This document shows positions 6,640 through 17,400 of a DNA stretch of 64,000 nucleotides, piece after piece. Numbering within the stretch: position 1 is the first letter of the stretch; each line of letters begins with the position of its first letter. Location: the NCBI RefSeq assembly GCF_016735595.1, contig NZ_JAERRB010000002.1, positions 508,996-572,995 on the forward strand, read 5' to 3'. Made by a program: the position numbers and the translations under genes. Below the pieces are notes generated by a model. That model had not been told where the DNA came from. It ran no database searches and saw only the letters and a program-made list of their open reading frames with translations. This DNA comes from Chryseolinea lacunae (GTDB taxonomy: Bacteria > Bacteroidota > Bacteroidia > Cytophagales > Cyclobacteriaceae).

Positions 6640-9600
6640 ATGAGAATTAAATTACGCAATGCATTATGCTGTATTGCCTTGTCAGCAACCCTATGCTTCA
6701 TACCTGAAGCATTGTTTTCGAGGTCGGAGACGCGCGCAGATTCTCCCCCCAGCGTGGCACCCGAAATCACGATTAAAGGAAAAGTGACGGAAGAAACGGG
6801 CAACCCTTTGCCAGGTGTGAACGTGCTGGTGAAAGGAACCACGTTCGGTACCACAACCGATTCGGATGGCAACTTCACATTGTCGGTGCCCGACAACAGC
6901 ACGACCCTTATCTTTTCGTTTATCGGCTATGTGACGCAGGAAGTGAGCATCGACAACCGCACGTCAATCAACGTGTCGCTCGCCGTCGACATTGTTTCTT
7001 TGTCGGAAGTGGTGGTGACGGGTTATGGTTCGCAATCCAAACGCGACATCACCGGTGCTGTAGCAACGATCGAATCCGAGCAACTGCTGTCCACACCTTC
7101 TACCAACCTCGGCCAGGCCATGCAAGGCAAGGTGGCCGGTGTGACAGTGGGTAACGAGAACAGTCCCGGCGGCGGTGTGATGGTTCGTATTCGTGGCTTT
7201 GGAACGGTGAACGATAACTCTCCCTTGTATGTCATCGACGGTGTGCCCACCAAAGGCAATCTGAACACCATCAACCAGAACGACATCGAATCGATCCAGA
7301 TATTGAAAGACGCATCGTCGGCTTCCATTTATGGATCGCGTGCAGGAAACGGTGTGGTGATCATCACGACCAAAAAAGGAAAAGCCGGCAAGCCCGTGTT
7401 TACCTACGACATGTATTATGGCACCCAACAACCGGGCAAGCTATTGAACATGTTGAACACAGACGAGTATGCACAGCTCACTTGGGAATCGCGCATCAAT
7501 GCAGGCGCCGTAGGAACCAACGGCAACCCCACGCACGCGCAGTTTGGCAATGGCGCAACGCCCACCATACCCGACTATATCTTTCCGGCGGGTGCCAAGG
7601 AAGGCGATCCGCGTGTTGCCCAGAATGCCAATGGAGAGTATGTGAACTATAGCAACAACATAGACGGTGCCGATTTCAACAAGACCAAATGGCTGATCAC
7701 CAAAGCCAACAAAACCGGCACAAAATGGCTTGACGAAATCTTTGATCCGGCGCCCATTCAAAATCACCAGATCGGTGTTTCGGGTGGCAACGAGAGCGGC
7801 CGCTATGCCATGTCGCTAAATTATTTCGATCAGAAGGGGATCATGCTCTACACCAACTTCAAACGCTATTCGATACGGGCCAACACCGAGTTCAACATCA
7901 CCAAACGTTTCAGGGTGGGTGAGAATCTGCAGATCGCCACCAGCCAGCGCGTGAATCAGCCCAATGGAAACAGCAACGAGAGCAACCCCACATCGTTTGC
8001 ATTCCGCATTCAACCCATCGTGCCCGTGTTTGATGTTTCGGGAACAACCTTCGCCGGCACACGGGGCACCGACCTCGACAACTCCCGCAACCCGGTGGCC
8101 GACCTCTGGCGTAACAAAGATAATATTCAAAAAGAAGTGCGCCTGTTTGGAAATGCCTATGCCGAGCTCGACATCCTCGAAAACCTGACGGCCAAAACCA
8201 GCTTTGGTATTGACTACAACATCTTCAACTTCCGCGACTACACCATTCGCGACATCGAATCGGCCGAGTCGCGCGGATCAAACTCGCTGCGGACGATTAA
8301 CAACTATGAGTGGACCTGGACGTGGTTCAACACACTGACCTATAATGCCACGCTCAACGACATTCACAAATTCAACTTCATCCTCGGCATCGAGTCCATC
8401 AAAGACTACTACGAAAGTTTTGATGCCAGCCGTACCAATTTTGCTTCCGACGATATTGAGAACCGCTACCTGAGTGGTGGCACGGGCGTGCAGACCAACA
8501 ACGGTGGTGCTACCAACTGGAGCCTTGCTTCTGAATTCGCAAAGGTCAACTATAACCTGAAAGACAAATATCTGTTGGAAGGAACCTTGCGACGCGACCG
8601 GTCTTCCAGGTTCTCGGCTCAAAACCTGGTGGCCTATTTCCCGGCGGTGAGTGCGGGATGGGTAATTTCCGAAGAGTCGTTTGCCGAAGGCATGAACACC
8701 TGGCTCGATCGCGCCAAGCTGCGCATTGGTTGGGGCCAAACCGGCAACCAGGAGATTGGTTTCTATAACCCCTACACGATCTTCTCCACAAACCCCGCCA
8801 CATCGTTCTATGATCTGGGCGGCACACGGAGCACGGCCATTCCCGGCTATGAACTCACACAGTTTGGAAACCCCAATGCAAAATGGGAAACCACAACCTC
8901 GACCAACATCGGGCTTGATGTGACCTTGCTGCAAAACAAGTTTGATGTCAGCCTCGATTGGTATACACGCGTCACGTCCGACATGCTCTTCCCGGTTGCT
9001 GCTCCGTTAACGTCGGGCGTGGCCACGGTGCCCTATCAGAACATTGCGTCGATGCGGAATCGCGGCATCGATCTTTCGCTGGCCTATCACGGTCAGGCCA
9101 TGGGCGGCGGGCTCACCTTCAACGTGGAAGGTAACTTCAGCATGTATCGCAACGTGGTGACCAAGACCACAGGCGATGCCAACACACAATACTTTGGCAT
9201 CAACGACGAACGCATCCAGAACTTTGTGGTGACGCAACAGAACTATCCTATCTCTTCGTTCTTTGGCTACACCATCGACGGCATTTTCCAAACCGACGAC
9301 GAGGCCATTGCCGCGCCGAAAAACAACCTGGGCACCAATCAAAACCGTGCAGGAAGATTTCACTTCCGCGACGTGAGCGGTCCCAACGGTGTGCCCGATG
9401 GCGTGATCGACACAAAAGATCTTTCCATCATCGGCAATCCGCACCCCGATTTCACCTATGGTATCAACGTTAACGTGAACTACAAAAATTTCAGCCTCAC
9501 TGTTTTCGGACAAGGTGTGTATGGCAACCAGATCTACAACTATGTGAAATACTGGACCGACTTCCCCACATTTGCCGGCAACCGCAGCACACGCATGCTG

Positions 9601-9993
9601 TACGATTCGTGGCGCCCCGGCAAAACAGACGCTGTGTTGCCACAGCTGACGTCGAGCGACCAGGTGAGCATTTTGCCTTCTACCTATTACCTGGAGTCGG
9701 GATCGTATTTCCGGTTCAAGAACATTCAACTCACCTACAGCCTGCCAAAGGTATGGGCCTCGAAGGTGGGTATGAACTCTGTTCGCGTTTATGTTCAGGG
9801 ACAAAACCTGATCACGATCACGAAGTATTCGGGCATGGATCCGGAAATCAACTTGCGCAACTATGTGTCGGGCAACGACCGCGTGGCCGGATCAACAACC
9901 TATGTTTCGTCTACCGACCGCCAGCTTGGCGTGGACGGCGGATCCTATCCTGCAGCGAAGCAATACCTGGTGGGTCTGAATCTTACCTTTTAA
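6640..9993 (+). CDS. SusC/RagA family TonB-linked outer membrane receptor
   Basis: A 1117-residue outer-membrane transporter that imports a large nutrient (often an oligosaccharide or peptide) with energy from TonB-ExbB-ExbD. An N-terminal export signal (about residues 1-34) is followed by a carboxypeptidase-regulatory-like beta sandwich (about 44-118; ITIKGKVTEETGNPLPGVNV) and a TonB-box region ending VVVTGYG at 130. The plug domain comes next (about 133-250; VRIRGFGTVNDNSPLYVIDGVP, SIQILKDASSASIYGSRAGNGVVIITTK), then the beta barrel to the C-terminus, which ends LVGLNLTF with a terminal aromatic residue. The partner SusD gene follows after 39 bases. No glycosidase, peptidase or anti-sigma gene is adjacent, so the substrate cannot be predicted. 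Confidence 0.95.
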   Translation: MRIKLRNALCCIALSATLCFIPEALFSRSETRADSPPSVAPEITIKGKVTEETGNPLPGVNVLVKGTTFGTTTDSDGNFTLSVPDNSTTLIFSFIGYVTQEVSIDNRTSINVSLAVDIVSLSEVVVTGYGSQSKRDITGAVATIESEQLLSTPSTNLGQAMQGKVAGVTVGNENSPGGGVMVRIRGFGTVNDNSPLYVIDGVPTKGNLNTINQNDIESIQILKDASSASIYGSRAGNGVVIITTKKGKAGKPVFTYDMYYGTQQPGKLLNMLNTDEYAQLTWESRINAGAVGTNGNPTHAQFGNGATPTIPDYIFPAGAKEGDPRVAQNANGEYVNYSNNIDGADFNKTKWLITKANKTGTKWLDEIFDPAPIQNHQIGVSGGNESGRYAMSLNYFDQKGIMLYTNFKRYSIRANTEFNITKRFRVGENLQIATSQRVNQPNGNSNESNPTSFAFRIQPIVPVFDVSGTTFAGTRGTDLDNSRNPVADLWRNKDNIQKEVRLFGNAYAELDILENLTAKTSFGIDYNIFNFRDYTIRDIESAESRGSNSLRTINNYEWTWTWFNTLTYNATLNDIHKFNFILGIESIKDYYESFDASRTNFASDDIENRYLSGGTGVQTNNGGATNWSLASEFAKVNYNLKDKYLLEGTLRRDRSSRFSAQNLVAYFPAVSAGWVISEESFAEGMNTWLDRAKLRIGWGQTGNQEIGFYNPYTIFSTNPATSFYDLGGTRSTAIPGYELTQFGNPNAKWETTTSTNIGLDVTLLQNKFDVSLDWYTRVTSDMLFPVAAPLTSGVATVPYQNIASMRNRGIDLSLAYHGQAMGGGLTFNVEGNFSMYRNVVTKTTGDANTQYFGINDERIQNFVVTQQNYPISSFFGYTIDGIFQTDDEAIAAPKNNLGTNQNRAGRFHFRDVSGPNGVPDGVIDTKDLSIIGNPHPDFTYGINVNVNYKNFSLTVFGQGVYGNQIYNYVKYWTDFPTFAGNRSTRMLYDSWRPGKTDAVLPQLTSSDQVSILPSTYYLESGSYFRFKNIQLTYSLPKVWASKVGMNSVRVYVQGQNLITITKYSGMDPEINLRNYVSGNDRVAGSTTYVSSTDRQLGVDGGSYPAAKQYLVGLNLTF

Positions 9994-10032
9994 TGAAACC
10001 TGTATATGCATAACCGATCAAACTTTATACAC

Positions 10033-11760
10033 ATGAAAAAGATCACGATTTTGTGCGGCGTTATCCTGGCAAGTCTCTGGAGCGCCTGTTCCGATTCTTT
10101 CCTGGACGTGAAGCCAAAGGCGGCCCTCAGTTCAACAGCGTTGCAAACCGGAAAGGGTGTTAGCTCCCTGCTCACTGGCGCCTACGCGATGCTCGACGGC
10201 TGGGCTACTGCAGAAGGTGCTTACCGGTCCTATCAGGTAGGAGCAGACAATTGGGTGTATGGCAGCGTGGCATCAGACGACGCTTATAAAGGTACCATCG
10301 CCGGTGACCAACCGCCCATCTCCCTGATTGAGCAAGCCAACATCGCTTCCGACAACATCTATTTCCGCGGCAAATGGCGTGGCATGTACGACGGCATTGC
10401 CCGTTGCAACGATGTGTTGCAGCTCTTGCCAAAGGTGACTGACCTTAGCGATGCCGAACGCGCAGCAATCACCGCCGAGGCGCGTTTCCTCCGCGGTCAT
10501 TTTCATTTCGAGCTGAAGAAAATGTATAACAAGGTGCCCTACATCGATGAAGTGGTCTACGATCCCAACAACCTCGAAAGCACCAAGGTGCCCAACACCG
10601 CCGACATCTGGCCAAAGATTGAAGCCGATTTGCAAGCCGCCTATGCCGTGCTTCCTGTAAAACAAACACAGCCCGGTCGCGCCTCCAAATGGGCCGCTGC
10701 GGCCACGCTGGCAAAAGCCTATCTGTTTCAGGAAAAATGGAGCGATGCTAAACCACTGCTCGAAGAAATCGTGAACAGCAATCAGTTCGCCCTCATGGAT
10801 CGCTACCACGACAACTTCCGTGCAAGCACCAACAACAACAAAGAATCGATTTTTGAAGTGCAATATTCTGTGAACGATGGTGCACCCAACGGCGAGAACG
10901 GCAACATCGGTTCAACGCTCAACTATCCCTATGGCGGCGGCGGTGTGACCACGTGCTGCGGATTCTTTCAACCGTCGCAGAACCTGGTCAATGCATTCAA
11001 GACTGGCGCTGACGGACTGCCCGAACTAACCACCTTCAACGATGCAGACGTAACCAACGACCAGGGTGTTGAAGCCACAGTTCCATTCACACCCTATGCC
11101 GGCACACTCGACCCGCGCCTCGACTGGACTGTTGGCCGCAGAGGCATTCCCTATCTCGACTGGGGCGTGCACCCCGGCAAAACCTATGTGCGCGATCAGG
11201 CCTATGGTGGCCCGTATTCACCCAAGAAACACGTGATGTATCGTTCTGATGTGGGCAGTGCCACGTTTGCCGGCAACCCGCGTCTTAACGCCAACAACTA
11301 TCGCATGATCCGCTACTCGCACGTGCTGCTGTGGCTCGCCGAAATTGCTGTGAAGCAAGCCGACCTGGAAACGGCCCGCGGCTATGTGAACCAGATCCGC
11401 GCAAGAGCGGCCCATCCCGATGGCTTTGTGAAAAAAGCAGACGGCACACCGGCGGCCAACTACCTCATCAACGAATACACAACGCCATGGACAGACGCCG
11501 ACCTGGCCCTCAAGGCCGTCCAGTTTGAACAACGTCTGGAGTTTGGCATGGAAGGCCACCGTCGCTTCGACCTGGTGCGCTGGAAAATTGCAGAGCAAAC
11601 GCTTAACGCCTATTACCTGGTGGAGGGCACAAAACGGTCGTACCTGAAGAACGTGCAATTCGTTCCCAACAAACACGAGTATTTTCCCATTCCCATCCAG
11701 GAAATCCTGAACACCCAGATAGCCGGCAAACCAACGCTGACGCAAAATCCGGGATATTGA
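10033..11760 (+). CDS. SusD/RagB family nutrient-binding outer membrane lipoprotein
   Basis: A 575-residue surface lipoprotein that forms the lid over the SusC barrel and captures the substrate. The start MKKITILCG is chosen over an ATG nine codons upstream because it gives a clean lipoprotein signal with lipobox LWSAC (lipidated Cys19) followed by SDSFLDVKPK. TPR-like helices of the SusD fold are visible (ITAEARFLRGHFHFELKKMY about residues 145-165; ASKWAAAATLAKAYLFQEKW about 220-240). The C-terminal FEQRLEFGMEGHRRFDLVRW and HEYFPIPIQEI motifs are typical. It is cotranscribed with the receptor and closed by a strong terminator. Confidence 0.95.
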   Translation: MKKITILCGVILASLWSACSDSFLDVKPKAALSSTALQTGKGVSSLLTGAYAMLDGWATAEGAYRSYQVGADNWVYGSVASDDAYKGTIAGDQPPISLIEQANIASDNIYFRGKWRGMYDGIARCNDVLQLLPKVTDLSDAERAAITAEARFLRGHFHFELKKMYNKVPYIDEVVYDPNNLESTKVPNTADIWPKIEADLQAAYAVLPVKQTQPGRASKWAAAATLAKAYLFQEKWSDAKPLLEEIVNSNQFALMDRYHDNFRASTNNNKESIFEVQYSVNDGAPNGENGNIGSTLNYPYGGGGVTTCCGFFQPSQNLVNAFKTGADGLPELTTFNDADVTNDQGVEATVPFTPYAGTLDPRLDWTVGRRGIPYLDWGVHPGKTYVRDQAYGGPYSPKKHVMYRSDVGSATFAGNPRLNANNYRMIRYSHVLLWLAEIAVKQADLETARGYVNQIRARAAHPDGFVKKADGTPAANYLINEYTTPWTDADLALKAVQFEQRLEFGMEGHRRFDLVRWKIAEQTLNAYYLVEGTKRSYLKNVQFVPNKHEYFPIPIQEILNTQIAGKPTLTQNPGY

Positions 11761-11777
11761 TTCCTTAACCTGAAAAA

Positions 11778-11809
11778 AAGAAGCCGTCTCATGTTCGAGA
11801 CGGCTTCTT
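11778..11809. terminator. strong rho-independent terminator after the SusC/SusD pair
   Basis: A perfect 13-bp stem (11778-11790 with 11797-11809, core GAAGCCGTCTC / GAGACGGCTTC) with a 6-base loop. It is preceded by an A tract and followed by TTC-ATTTT. It may work in both directions, also ending the convergent minus-strand gene at 11867. Confidence 0.9.
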
Positions 11810-11866
11810 CATTTTAAGGTAGACCCGGTCACCAGTGATCGGCGTATTTCAGAATCTTCAACCAGT

Positions 11867-12541
11867 TTATACAAGAAGATTTTTATAATGCGAGGAGATG
11901 AATTGATCGATGGAACTGAGGAACGCCTCAAGTTCCATTTCGTCGAGGTCGATGATCTCGTTGCCGTTGGCGGTCGATACCTGGAACTTATGAAGCAGGC
12001 TGCTGTCGTCTCGGATGAGTGTGATGCGTTGGATGTCTTTTACTGCGAAAACACCCGACTTCTGGTTGTTCTTATATTCGATGGTGTGGTCGGTAAGTTT
12101 CAGAAAGTCGTTGTAGTTTTTAAGACCCGACATCAACTTGATGCCCAGCGGCAAGATGGTGCAGAGGGCCGCCCAAATGATGAAGCGGACGATGTGGATT
12201 TCGAAATTGAAGTAGACAAAAATAAAGATTGCCGGAATGATGCAGTAAATGAGCAGCTGTGTCTTTAGTTTGGTTCTGTGATTGCGGAACACCACGCCAT
12301 CTTGCCCGGGTTTGATCTTCACGGGAAACAGGAATTCTTCCCACAGCACAAGCACCATAATAATAACGGCGCTGCTGATGAGGAACATGCCCACGTAGGC
12401 GCTTGTTTTTGTGCCCTCTATCAATTCGCGCCAGCCCACCTCAAAAAGCTGCGACGACAAAAAGAACGATAAAACAAAAATCAAGATCAAAAGCCCTACG
12501 CTGAATTCCACCGGGTAGGTCGGCCGTATCGTCTTTGCCAT
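11867..12541 (-). CDS. hypothetical integral membrane protein with possible bacterial PH-like domain
   Basis: A 224-residue inner-membrane protein. Four hydrophobic segments are visible at about residues 13-33, 48-70, 96-115 and 117-137. The last 75 residues are soluble and beta-rich (FLKLTDHTIEYKNN, GVFAVKDIQRITLI, HKFQVSTANGNEIIDLDEME) followed by a helix. This pattern fits a bacterial PH-like domain, but that is inference from strand pattern only. No catalytic motif is visible. It is convergent with the SusC/SusD operon and stands alone. The function is unknown. Confidence 0.7.
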   Translation of the reverse strand: MAKTIRPTYPVEFSVGLLILIFVLSFFLSSQLFEVGWRELIEGTKTSAYVGMFLISSAVIIMVLVLWEEFLFPVKIKPGQDGVVFRNHRTKLKTQLLIYCIIPAIFIFVYFNFEIHIVRFIIWAALCTILPLGIKLMSGLKNYNDFLKLTDHTIEYKNNQKSGVFAVKDIQRITLIRDDSSLLHKFQVSTANGNEIIDLDEMELEAFLSSIDQFISSHYKNLLV

Positions 12542-12830
12542 GTTGCCTTAATAAAGTCAGATTTGGTGCGATTTTAAGGAAAATATAGTTCATCCTTGAT
12601 ATGGATTCGGGGTTTTGGTTTTTTTTGGTGCCGACGTAGGGGCGAACGCTTGTTGCAAACGACTGTATTTGCAGATTTTAGACCTGAGAAGACTGCCGCC
12701 ACCATCATTTACTACCAATCAACTTGGTATTGGTCGTGGTTGGGAAAGGCTATAGTACCCCTGGGAAAGAAAACTTTGCTGACTTTATGATAAGTCCAAT
12801 ATTGGATCATCAACCAAACAGCAAATAAGT

Positions 12831-13040
12831 ATGGCAAAGTATCGAGTTAACCAAAACACCCAGTCGCCCAACTATGATCACGAAGTTCACAAGGAGGGAT
12901 GTAGATGGTGGCCTACACAAAGCTATTTCGAATTGGGAGAACATAGTTCTTGTGCAACTGCAGTAGCTCTGGCAAAAAAAAACTATTACGCGGATGCCAA
13001 TGGATGTAAAACATGCTCGCCGCTCTGTCACAAGGGATGA
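12831..13040 (+). CDS. small conserved Cys/His-rich protein
   Basis: A 69-residue soluble protein starting MAKYRVN. Conserved-looking positions are NYDHEVHKEGC (Cys24), FELGEHSSCATAVALAKKNY (Cys41), and the C-terminal GCKTCSPLCHKG with three cysteines and a histidine. Proteins with this layout (HEVHxxGC ... LGEHxxCxxAVxxAK ... NGCxxCxxxCH) are widespread short hypotheticals. The Cys/His spacing suggests a structural metal site or disulfides; neither can be shown here. There is no signal peptide. A clean ATG and no competing frame support it. It stands alone between two minus-strand genes. Confidence 0.8.
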   Translation: MAKYRVNQNTQSPNYDHEVHKEGCRWWPTQSYFELGEHSSCATAVALAKKNYYADANGCKTCSPLCHKG

Positions 13041-13100
13041 TCAACGGTTGCCGTGCCTTCCTTTCTTGCATGAAGCGGAGCGACAGTAAGCAGTATCATT

Positions 13101-14312
13101 TCACCCTCTGCGACGATCACTAAACACCAACACCAAACAAAGCACCCCAATCACAAAAAATCCAACCACCAACGGAAAAACACTCTTCACCATGAGGCTA
13201 CTGATAATCGAGCCCAGGGATGCTCCGATAAAAAAGAAAGCAGTGCCATAGATCGCTGAGGCAATGCCTGCCGTATTTCCCAGTGGTTCCAGCGCCAGCG
13301 CACTGCTGTTGGGCTCGATGGCCAGATTGATTCCAAGCATGATGGCGGCTGCGGCGAAGAACAGAAAAATTTCCGGTTGCCCTCCGCGCACAAATGTCAA
13401 CACCAACAGCACAGAGCCCACAAGGGTGTAGACCATGAGCAGTCCGCGGATGGATGTCTTTGATCCGTAGCGAATCGAAAGGCGTGAGTTTAGCAACGCG
13501 CAGAGAGACATCAATAGGCCTATGCCCGCAAAAATCCACGGGAACAGTTTGGGGCTTCCATAGATCTCTCCAACAATCCGTTCCGAACTTGACACATACG
13601 AACTCAACCCGGTGAAAAGAATGGTGGTGATGGCCGTGTAGCGAAGAAAGGTCCGGTTGCTCACAACCTCGCGTATGGCCTGAACGACGCGCGCCCAGTT
13701 CAAAGGAGTTCTGTTTTCGGGTGGATGCGATTCCTCCAGTCTGAAGGACCAGATGAACACGAACAAAGCAAATAGCGGCGGTGTAAGAAAAACCATTTGC
13801 CAGGTTGAAACGGAAAGAATGGCTACACCCAAAAAGGGAGCAACTATGGGGGTAAACAAAAAGAACGTGAAGATAAGCGACATCATGCGGGCCATCTGGT
13901 CGCCCACATAACGGTCGCGCACACTGGCGATCGTGGTCATAAAAACGGCTGATGCGCCCACGCCCGAAACGAACCGTGCCGCGAACATCAACGCAAGGGT
14001 AGGGGCAAACGTGGCGGCGATGCCGCTGACAATGTAGAGCGGAAATCCGATGCGCAGAATAACCAGTCTCCCAAACCGGTCAGACAATATTCCAAAAACC
14101 AACTGGGCAATCTGGCCCAGGAAAAAAAACACAATGATCTGCGCCGTGGCGGTCGACTCGGGTGCAAGCCCAAAGTGATTCCTGACTTCGCCAAAGGCAG
14201 GCAGCATGATGTCGATGCCCAGCGCCGTGAGAATCATTGTTGAGGCCGACAGCGTAATAAACTCAAACGGTTTCATCTTCATGCGCGGGCTGGGTTGGAT
14301 GGGTGTAGTCAT
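13101..14312 (-). CDS. MFS transporter, Bcr/CflA drug-resistance type
   Basis: A 403-residue inner-membrane proton antiporter with about 12 hydrophobic segments, predicted to export small toxic compounds. The N-terminal half carries LGIDIMLPAFGEV in the first helix, as in Bcr/CflA proteins, followed by the MFS loop signature LVFGILSDRFGRLVILRIG (about residues 71-89) and GVGASAVFMTTIASVRDRY (TM4-TM5, about 116-134). The length matches the family. It is monocistronic as far as can be seen; the nearest gene on the same strand is 152 bases upstream. The substrate cannot be inferred; a sulfonamide, bicyclomycin or chloramphenicol exporter would be a guess. Confidence 0.88.
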   Translation of the reverse strand: MTTPIQPSPRMKMKPFEFITLSASTMILTALGIDIMLPAFGEVRNHFGLAPESTATAQIIVFFFLGQIAQLVFGILSDRFGRLVILRIGFPLYIVSGIAATFAPTLALMFAARFVSGVGASAVFMTTIASVRDRYVGDQMARMMSLIFTFFLFTPIVAPFLGVAILSVSTWQMVFLTPPLFALFVFIWSFRLEESHPPENRTPLNWARVVQAIREVVSNRTFLRYTAITTILFTGLSSYVSSSERIVGEIYGSPKLFPWIFAGIGLLMSLCALLNSRLSIRYGSKTSIRGLLMVYTLVGSVLLVLTFVRGGQPEIFLFFAAAAIMLGINLAIEPNSSALALEPLGNTAGIASAIYGTAFFFIGASLGSIISSLMVKSVFPLVVGFFVIGVLCLVLVFSDRRRG

Positions 14313-14464
14313 GATGGGTAAACTTTCTTTGTCACAAAGCTATTGGCTGGAACGCGGTGCCAACGGGTGTAGGCTGGCCATTTTGCGGGGCTGATATGGC
14401 CATCACACCGTGAATAGTTTTGGTTGAAATTCTATGGTGAAGTTCATGCCAAGGTGAAGTGATT

Positions 14465-17400
14465 TTAAAGTCCCTTTTCAACTTCCGGAAATCGGATGCT
14501 AAAGATCGTGCCTTGACCAAGCGTGCTTTCGATGCCGATCGATCCGCCCATGGCCTTCACCTGGGTTTTCACGAGAAACAATCCCAAGCCCCTGCCCACC
14601 ACGTTGGGGTGGAAGCGTTGATGAAGTTGAAATATTTTATCCTTCGCATACCGCATATCAATTCCCAATCCATTATCCTCTATGGTGATGATCGTGCCGT
14701 CGCTGGTCTTTTCGGCGCGACACGTTATTACCGGTGTTTTCAAATGATCGGTGAATTTTAGTGCGTTGTGAATAAGATTGAAAAGAATGCTTTGGAAATA
14801 GGCTTTCGTTCCCAGGATTTTCACGTCTTCAAATTCTGAGTAACGCACAATGGCCCCTACCGACTGAATGTCCTGTTGCAGCATTTCCAGCACGCGGATC
14901 AGTTGCTCGCGCACCGACACGAGTTCAAAAGTTTTGTTTACGCCTTGCGTGATGTTCAACACTGCAGTTAAATCTGATATAACATCGTCCAGAGAATTGA
15001 TGCTTGTTTTCAGATGGTTGACGATTTCCCGCTCGTTGCTTTCCTTGTTTAACAAATTGATCAATCCGCTTATTCGGGCAATGGGGCCACGGATGTTGTG
15101 CGCGGTGATGAATGTGAACTGCTCCAATTGTGTGTTCTGGTCTGCCAGTGCTTTGTTCAGTTGCTGCAGCCGGCTGGTTCTTCTTTTCACCTGGTTCTCC
15201 AGGTGGAGGTTGCTGTTTTCGAGGGCCTCTGCCTGGGCCGTGAGTTCTTCGTTTTGCGCGGCAATTTCTTCCTGCTGTTGTTGTATTTGTCGGGTGCGCT
15301 CGTTCACCATGCTTTGCAACATGGCGGTTCGTTTCTTCAGGAATATCGCCCGCTGATGACTAAACAGGAAGAGCGAGAGAACAAGGATGCAGATCGCGCC
15401 GCCGATGAACCAGGGCGATCGCCAGAGAGGTTCTGTGATGACGATTCGTATCACCAGGCCTTCTTTCTCCCAGTCGTTGAATGCATTGCCCGACCGGATG
15501 TGAAGGGTATAGTTTCCGGCGGGCATGTTGGTGAACGAGATTCTGTTCTGACCACCAATCGAGTTCCAGGTCTGGTCAAAGCCATCCAGCTTGTATTGAT
15601 GCTGAACCCCACTGGGAAAGGTGAACCCCAGCCCGGCAATTTCAAAACTGAAATTGCGCTGACTCCACTCCAGTTCAATGGCATTCGCATTAAAAAGATT
15701 ATCGATCTGAGCGTCGTTGAGGTTGCTTTGCTTAACGTTGTCTATGAAGAACCCGGTCAGCACCGTCTTGGGTGTTAGCGAGGGAATTTTCAGCACTTCT
15801 TCAGGATCAAAGAAGGTGAGACCGTTCACGCCGCCAAAATACATTCTGCCCGATGCCGATTTGAAGAAGGCTCGGGTGTTGAATTCATTTCCCTGCAGCC
15901 CGTCATTTTTGTTGAACCTTCGGATCACGCGTTTCGACTTTCTGTCAAACACGTTAAGCCCTTCGTTTGTGCTCAGCCACAAATTTTTAAATTGGTCTTC
16001 CAGAATTCCATACACAACAGTGTTCGACAAACCTTCTGTTTCGTCGAAGTGCATGAAGGTCTGGGTCGTGGAATCATAGAGGGCAAGCCCCCCGCCATCG
16101 GTGCCGAGCCAGATGTTTTTATCCCTATCCTGGTAGATACACTTCAGCGACGCGCGCGGAGCATGTAGGGAGTCTGTGCCGTTGGTGGGAAAGGTCTTTA
16201 TGATTTGTTTGTCGTTCCATCGCATGATCTTCAATTTTTCGTCGGACTCAAACCATACGGTAGTGCCAATTTGTTTCATAACAATGGTCCCGCTGTTGTG
16301 AAGCACCGTCACGCTGTTTTTTGCCTGGTCCCACGACAATAGTCCCCGGTTGGTACTTAATAAAAATTCATGGACGTTCGTTTTCAGGATGTCATAGATT
16401 TCAAGGGCGGGATCATTCAGATGTGAATTGCCTGATTGAACCACGGTTTTTCCATCGAAAATCATGAGCCCGCTATTGGTGGCCAGCCACGCTTTGCCGT
16501 CGGCATCCTGACGGATATTCGAAACACGCAGGTCGGTTTTGTTTCGGGTCATTACAGGAAAATATTTGCTGGTTTTGTTTTTCAGATCGATCTCATTCAT
16601 GCCGACAATCGTGCTTACCAAAATCCGTTGGTCATCGATGGCACTCACGGTATTCACATAGTTATCCGCCAGGGTGAGCGGTGCTCCGGGAAAACTTCCC
16701 AGGTACCTGAAAGCAGAGCGCGAAGGATCATATTTGTTCAACCCTAGTCCATTGGTCCCGACCCATATAACGCCATCGCGTGTTTGATAGATATCCGAAG
16801 CAAATGCTCCGGATAAACTGTTGGGGTCTTGTGGCGCGTGATACAAGGTTTCTGAAAGACTGTCGTTTTTGAAGATGGAAATGTTTCCGTGAGCCACCCA
16901 AAGTGTGCCCGCTGTGGTTTTGAACAAAACCGTCGAATTTGGCCACTGGATTTTAGGCAACGTGGCGATCAATTTTAACCGATCACTTAAGGTGTCATAT
17001 TTCCATAGGCCCGTTCCCGTGCGCACATAAAGTTCGTCCGACGATTTAAAGTAATTGTATCGCAACTGATCTTCGTCTGTAAAGAATTCGGTCCAAGCAC
17101 CCCTGCCTCCTTTCAGGCTTCTCCAGATACTTCTGTCCGTAAATAGCCAATCCCCGCTACGGCTGCTGGAAACAATCCCGTTCACGTTTTGATTGTTGAA
17201 TCTGGAATACGATTGGGCGGGATGTGTTTTTCCGGTGCGGGGATTAAAATGGAGCACACCAACACTGGTGCTGAGCACCATCAGCGTGTCCGAAAGGTGG
17301 TCCATGTTTCGGATAAACACGTTTTCCTTTTCAACCTTTATTTTATAGTTCTTAAAGTCGTCGTGTTCACGTTCATAGCGGCTAAGGCCATTTTGATAGC

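Noticed and set aside
12596-12790. 64-codon plus-strand frame
   Set aside because: Rich in Trp, Arg and Phe with no recognisable pattern; looks like non-coding sequence before the real gene at 12831.
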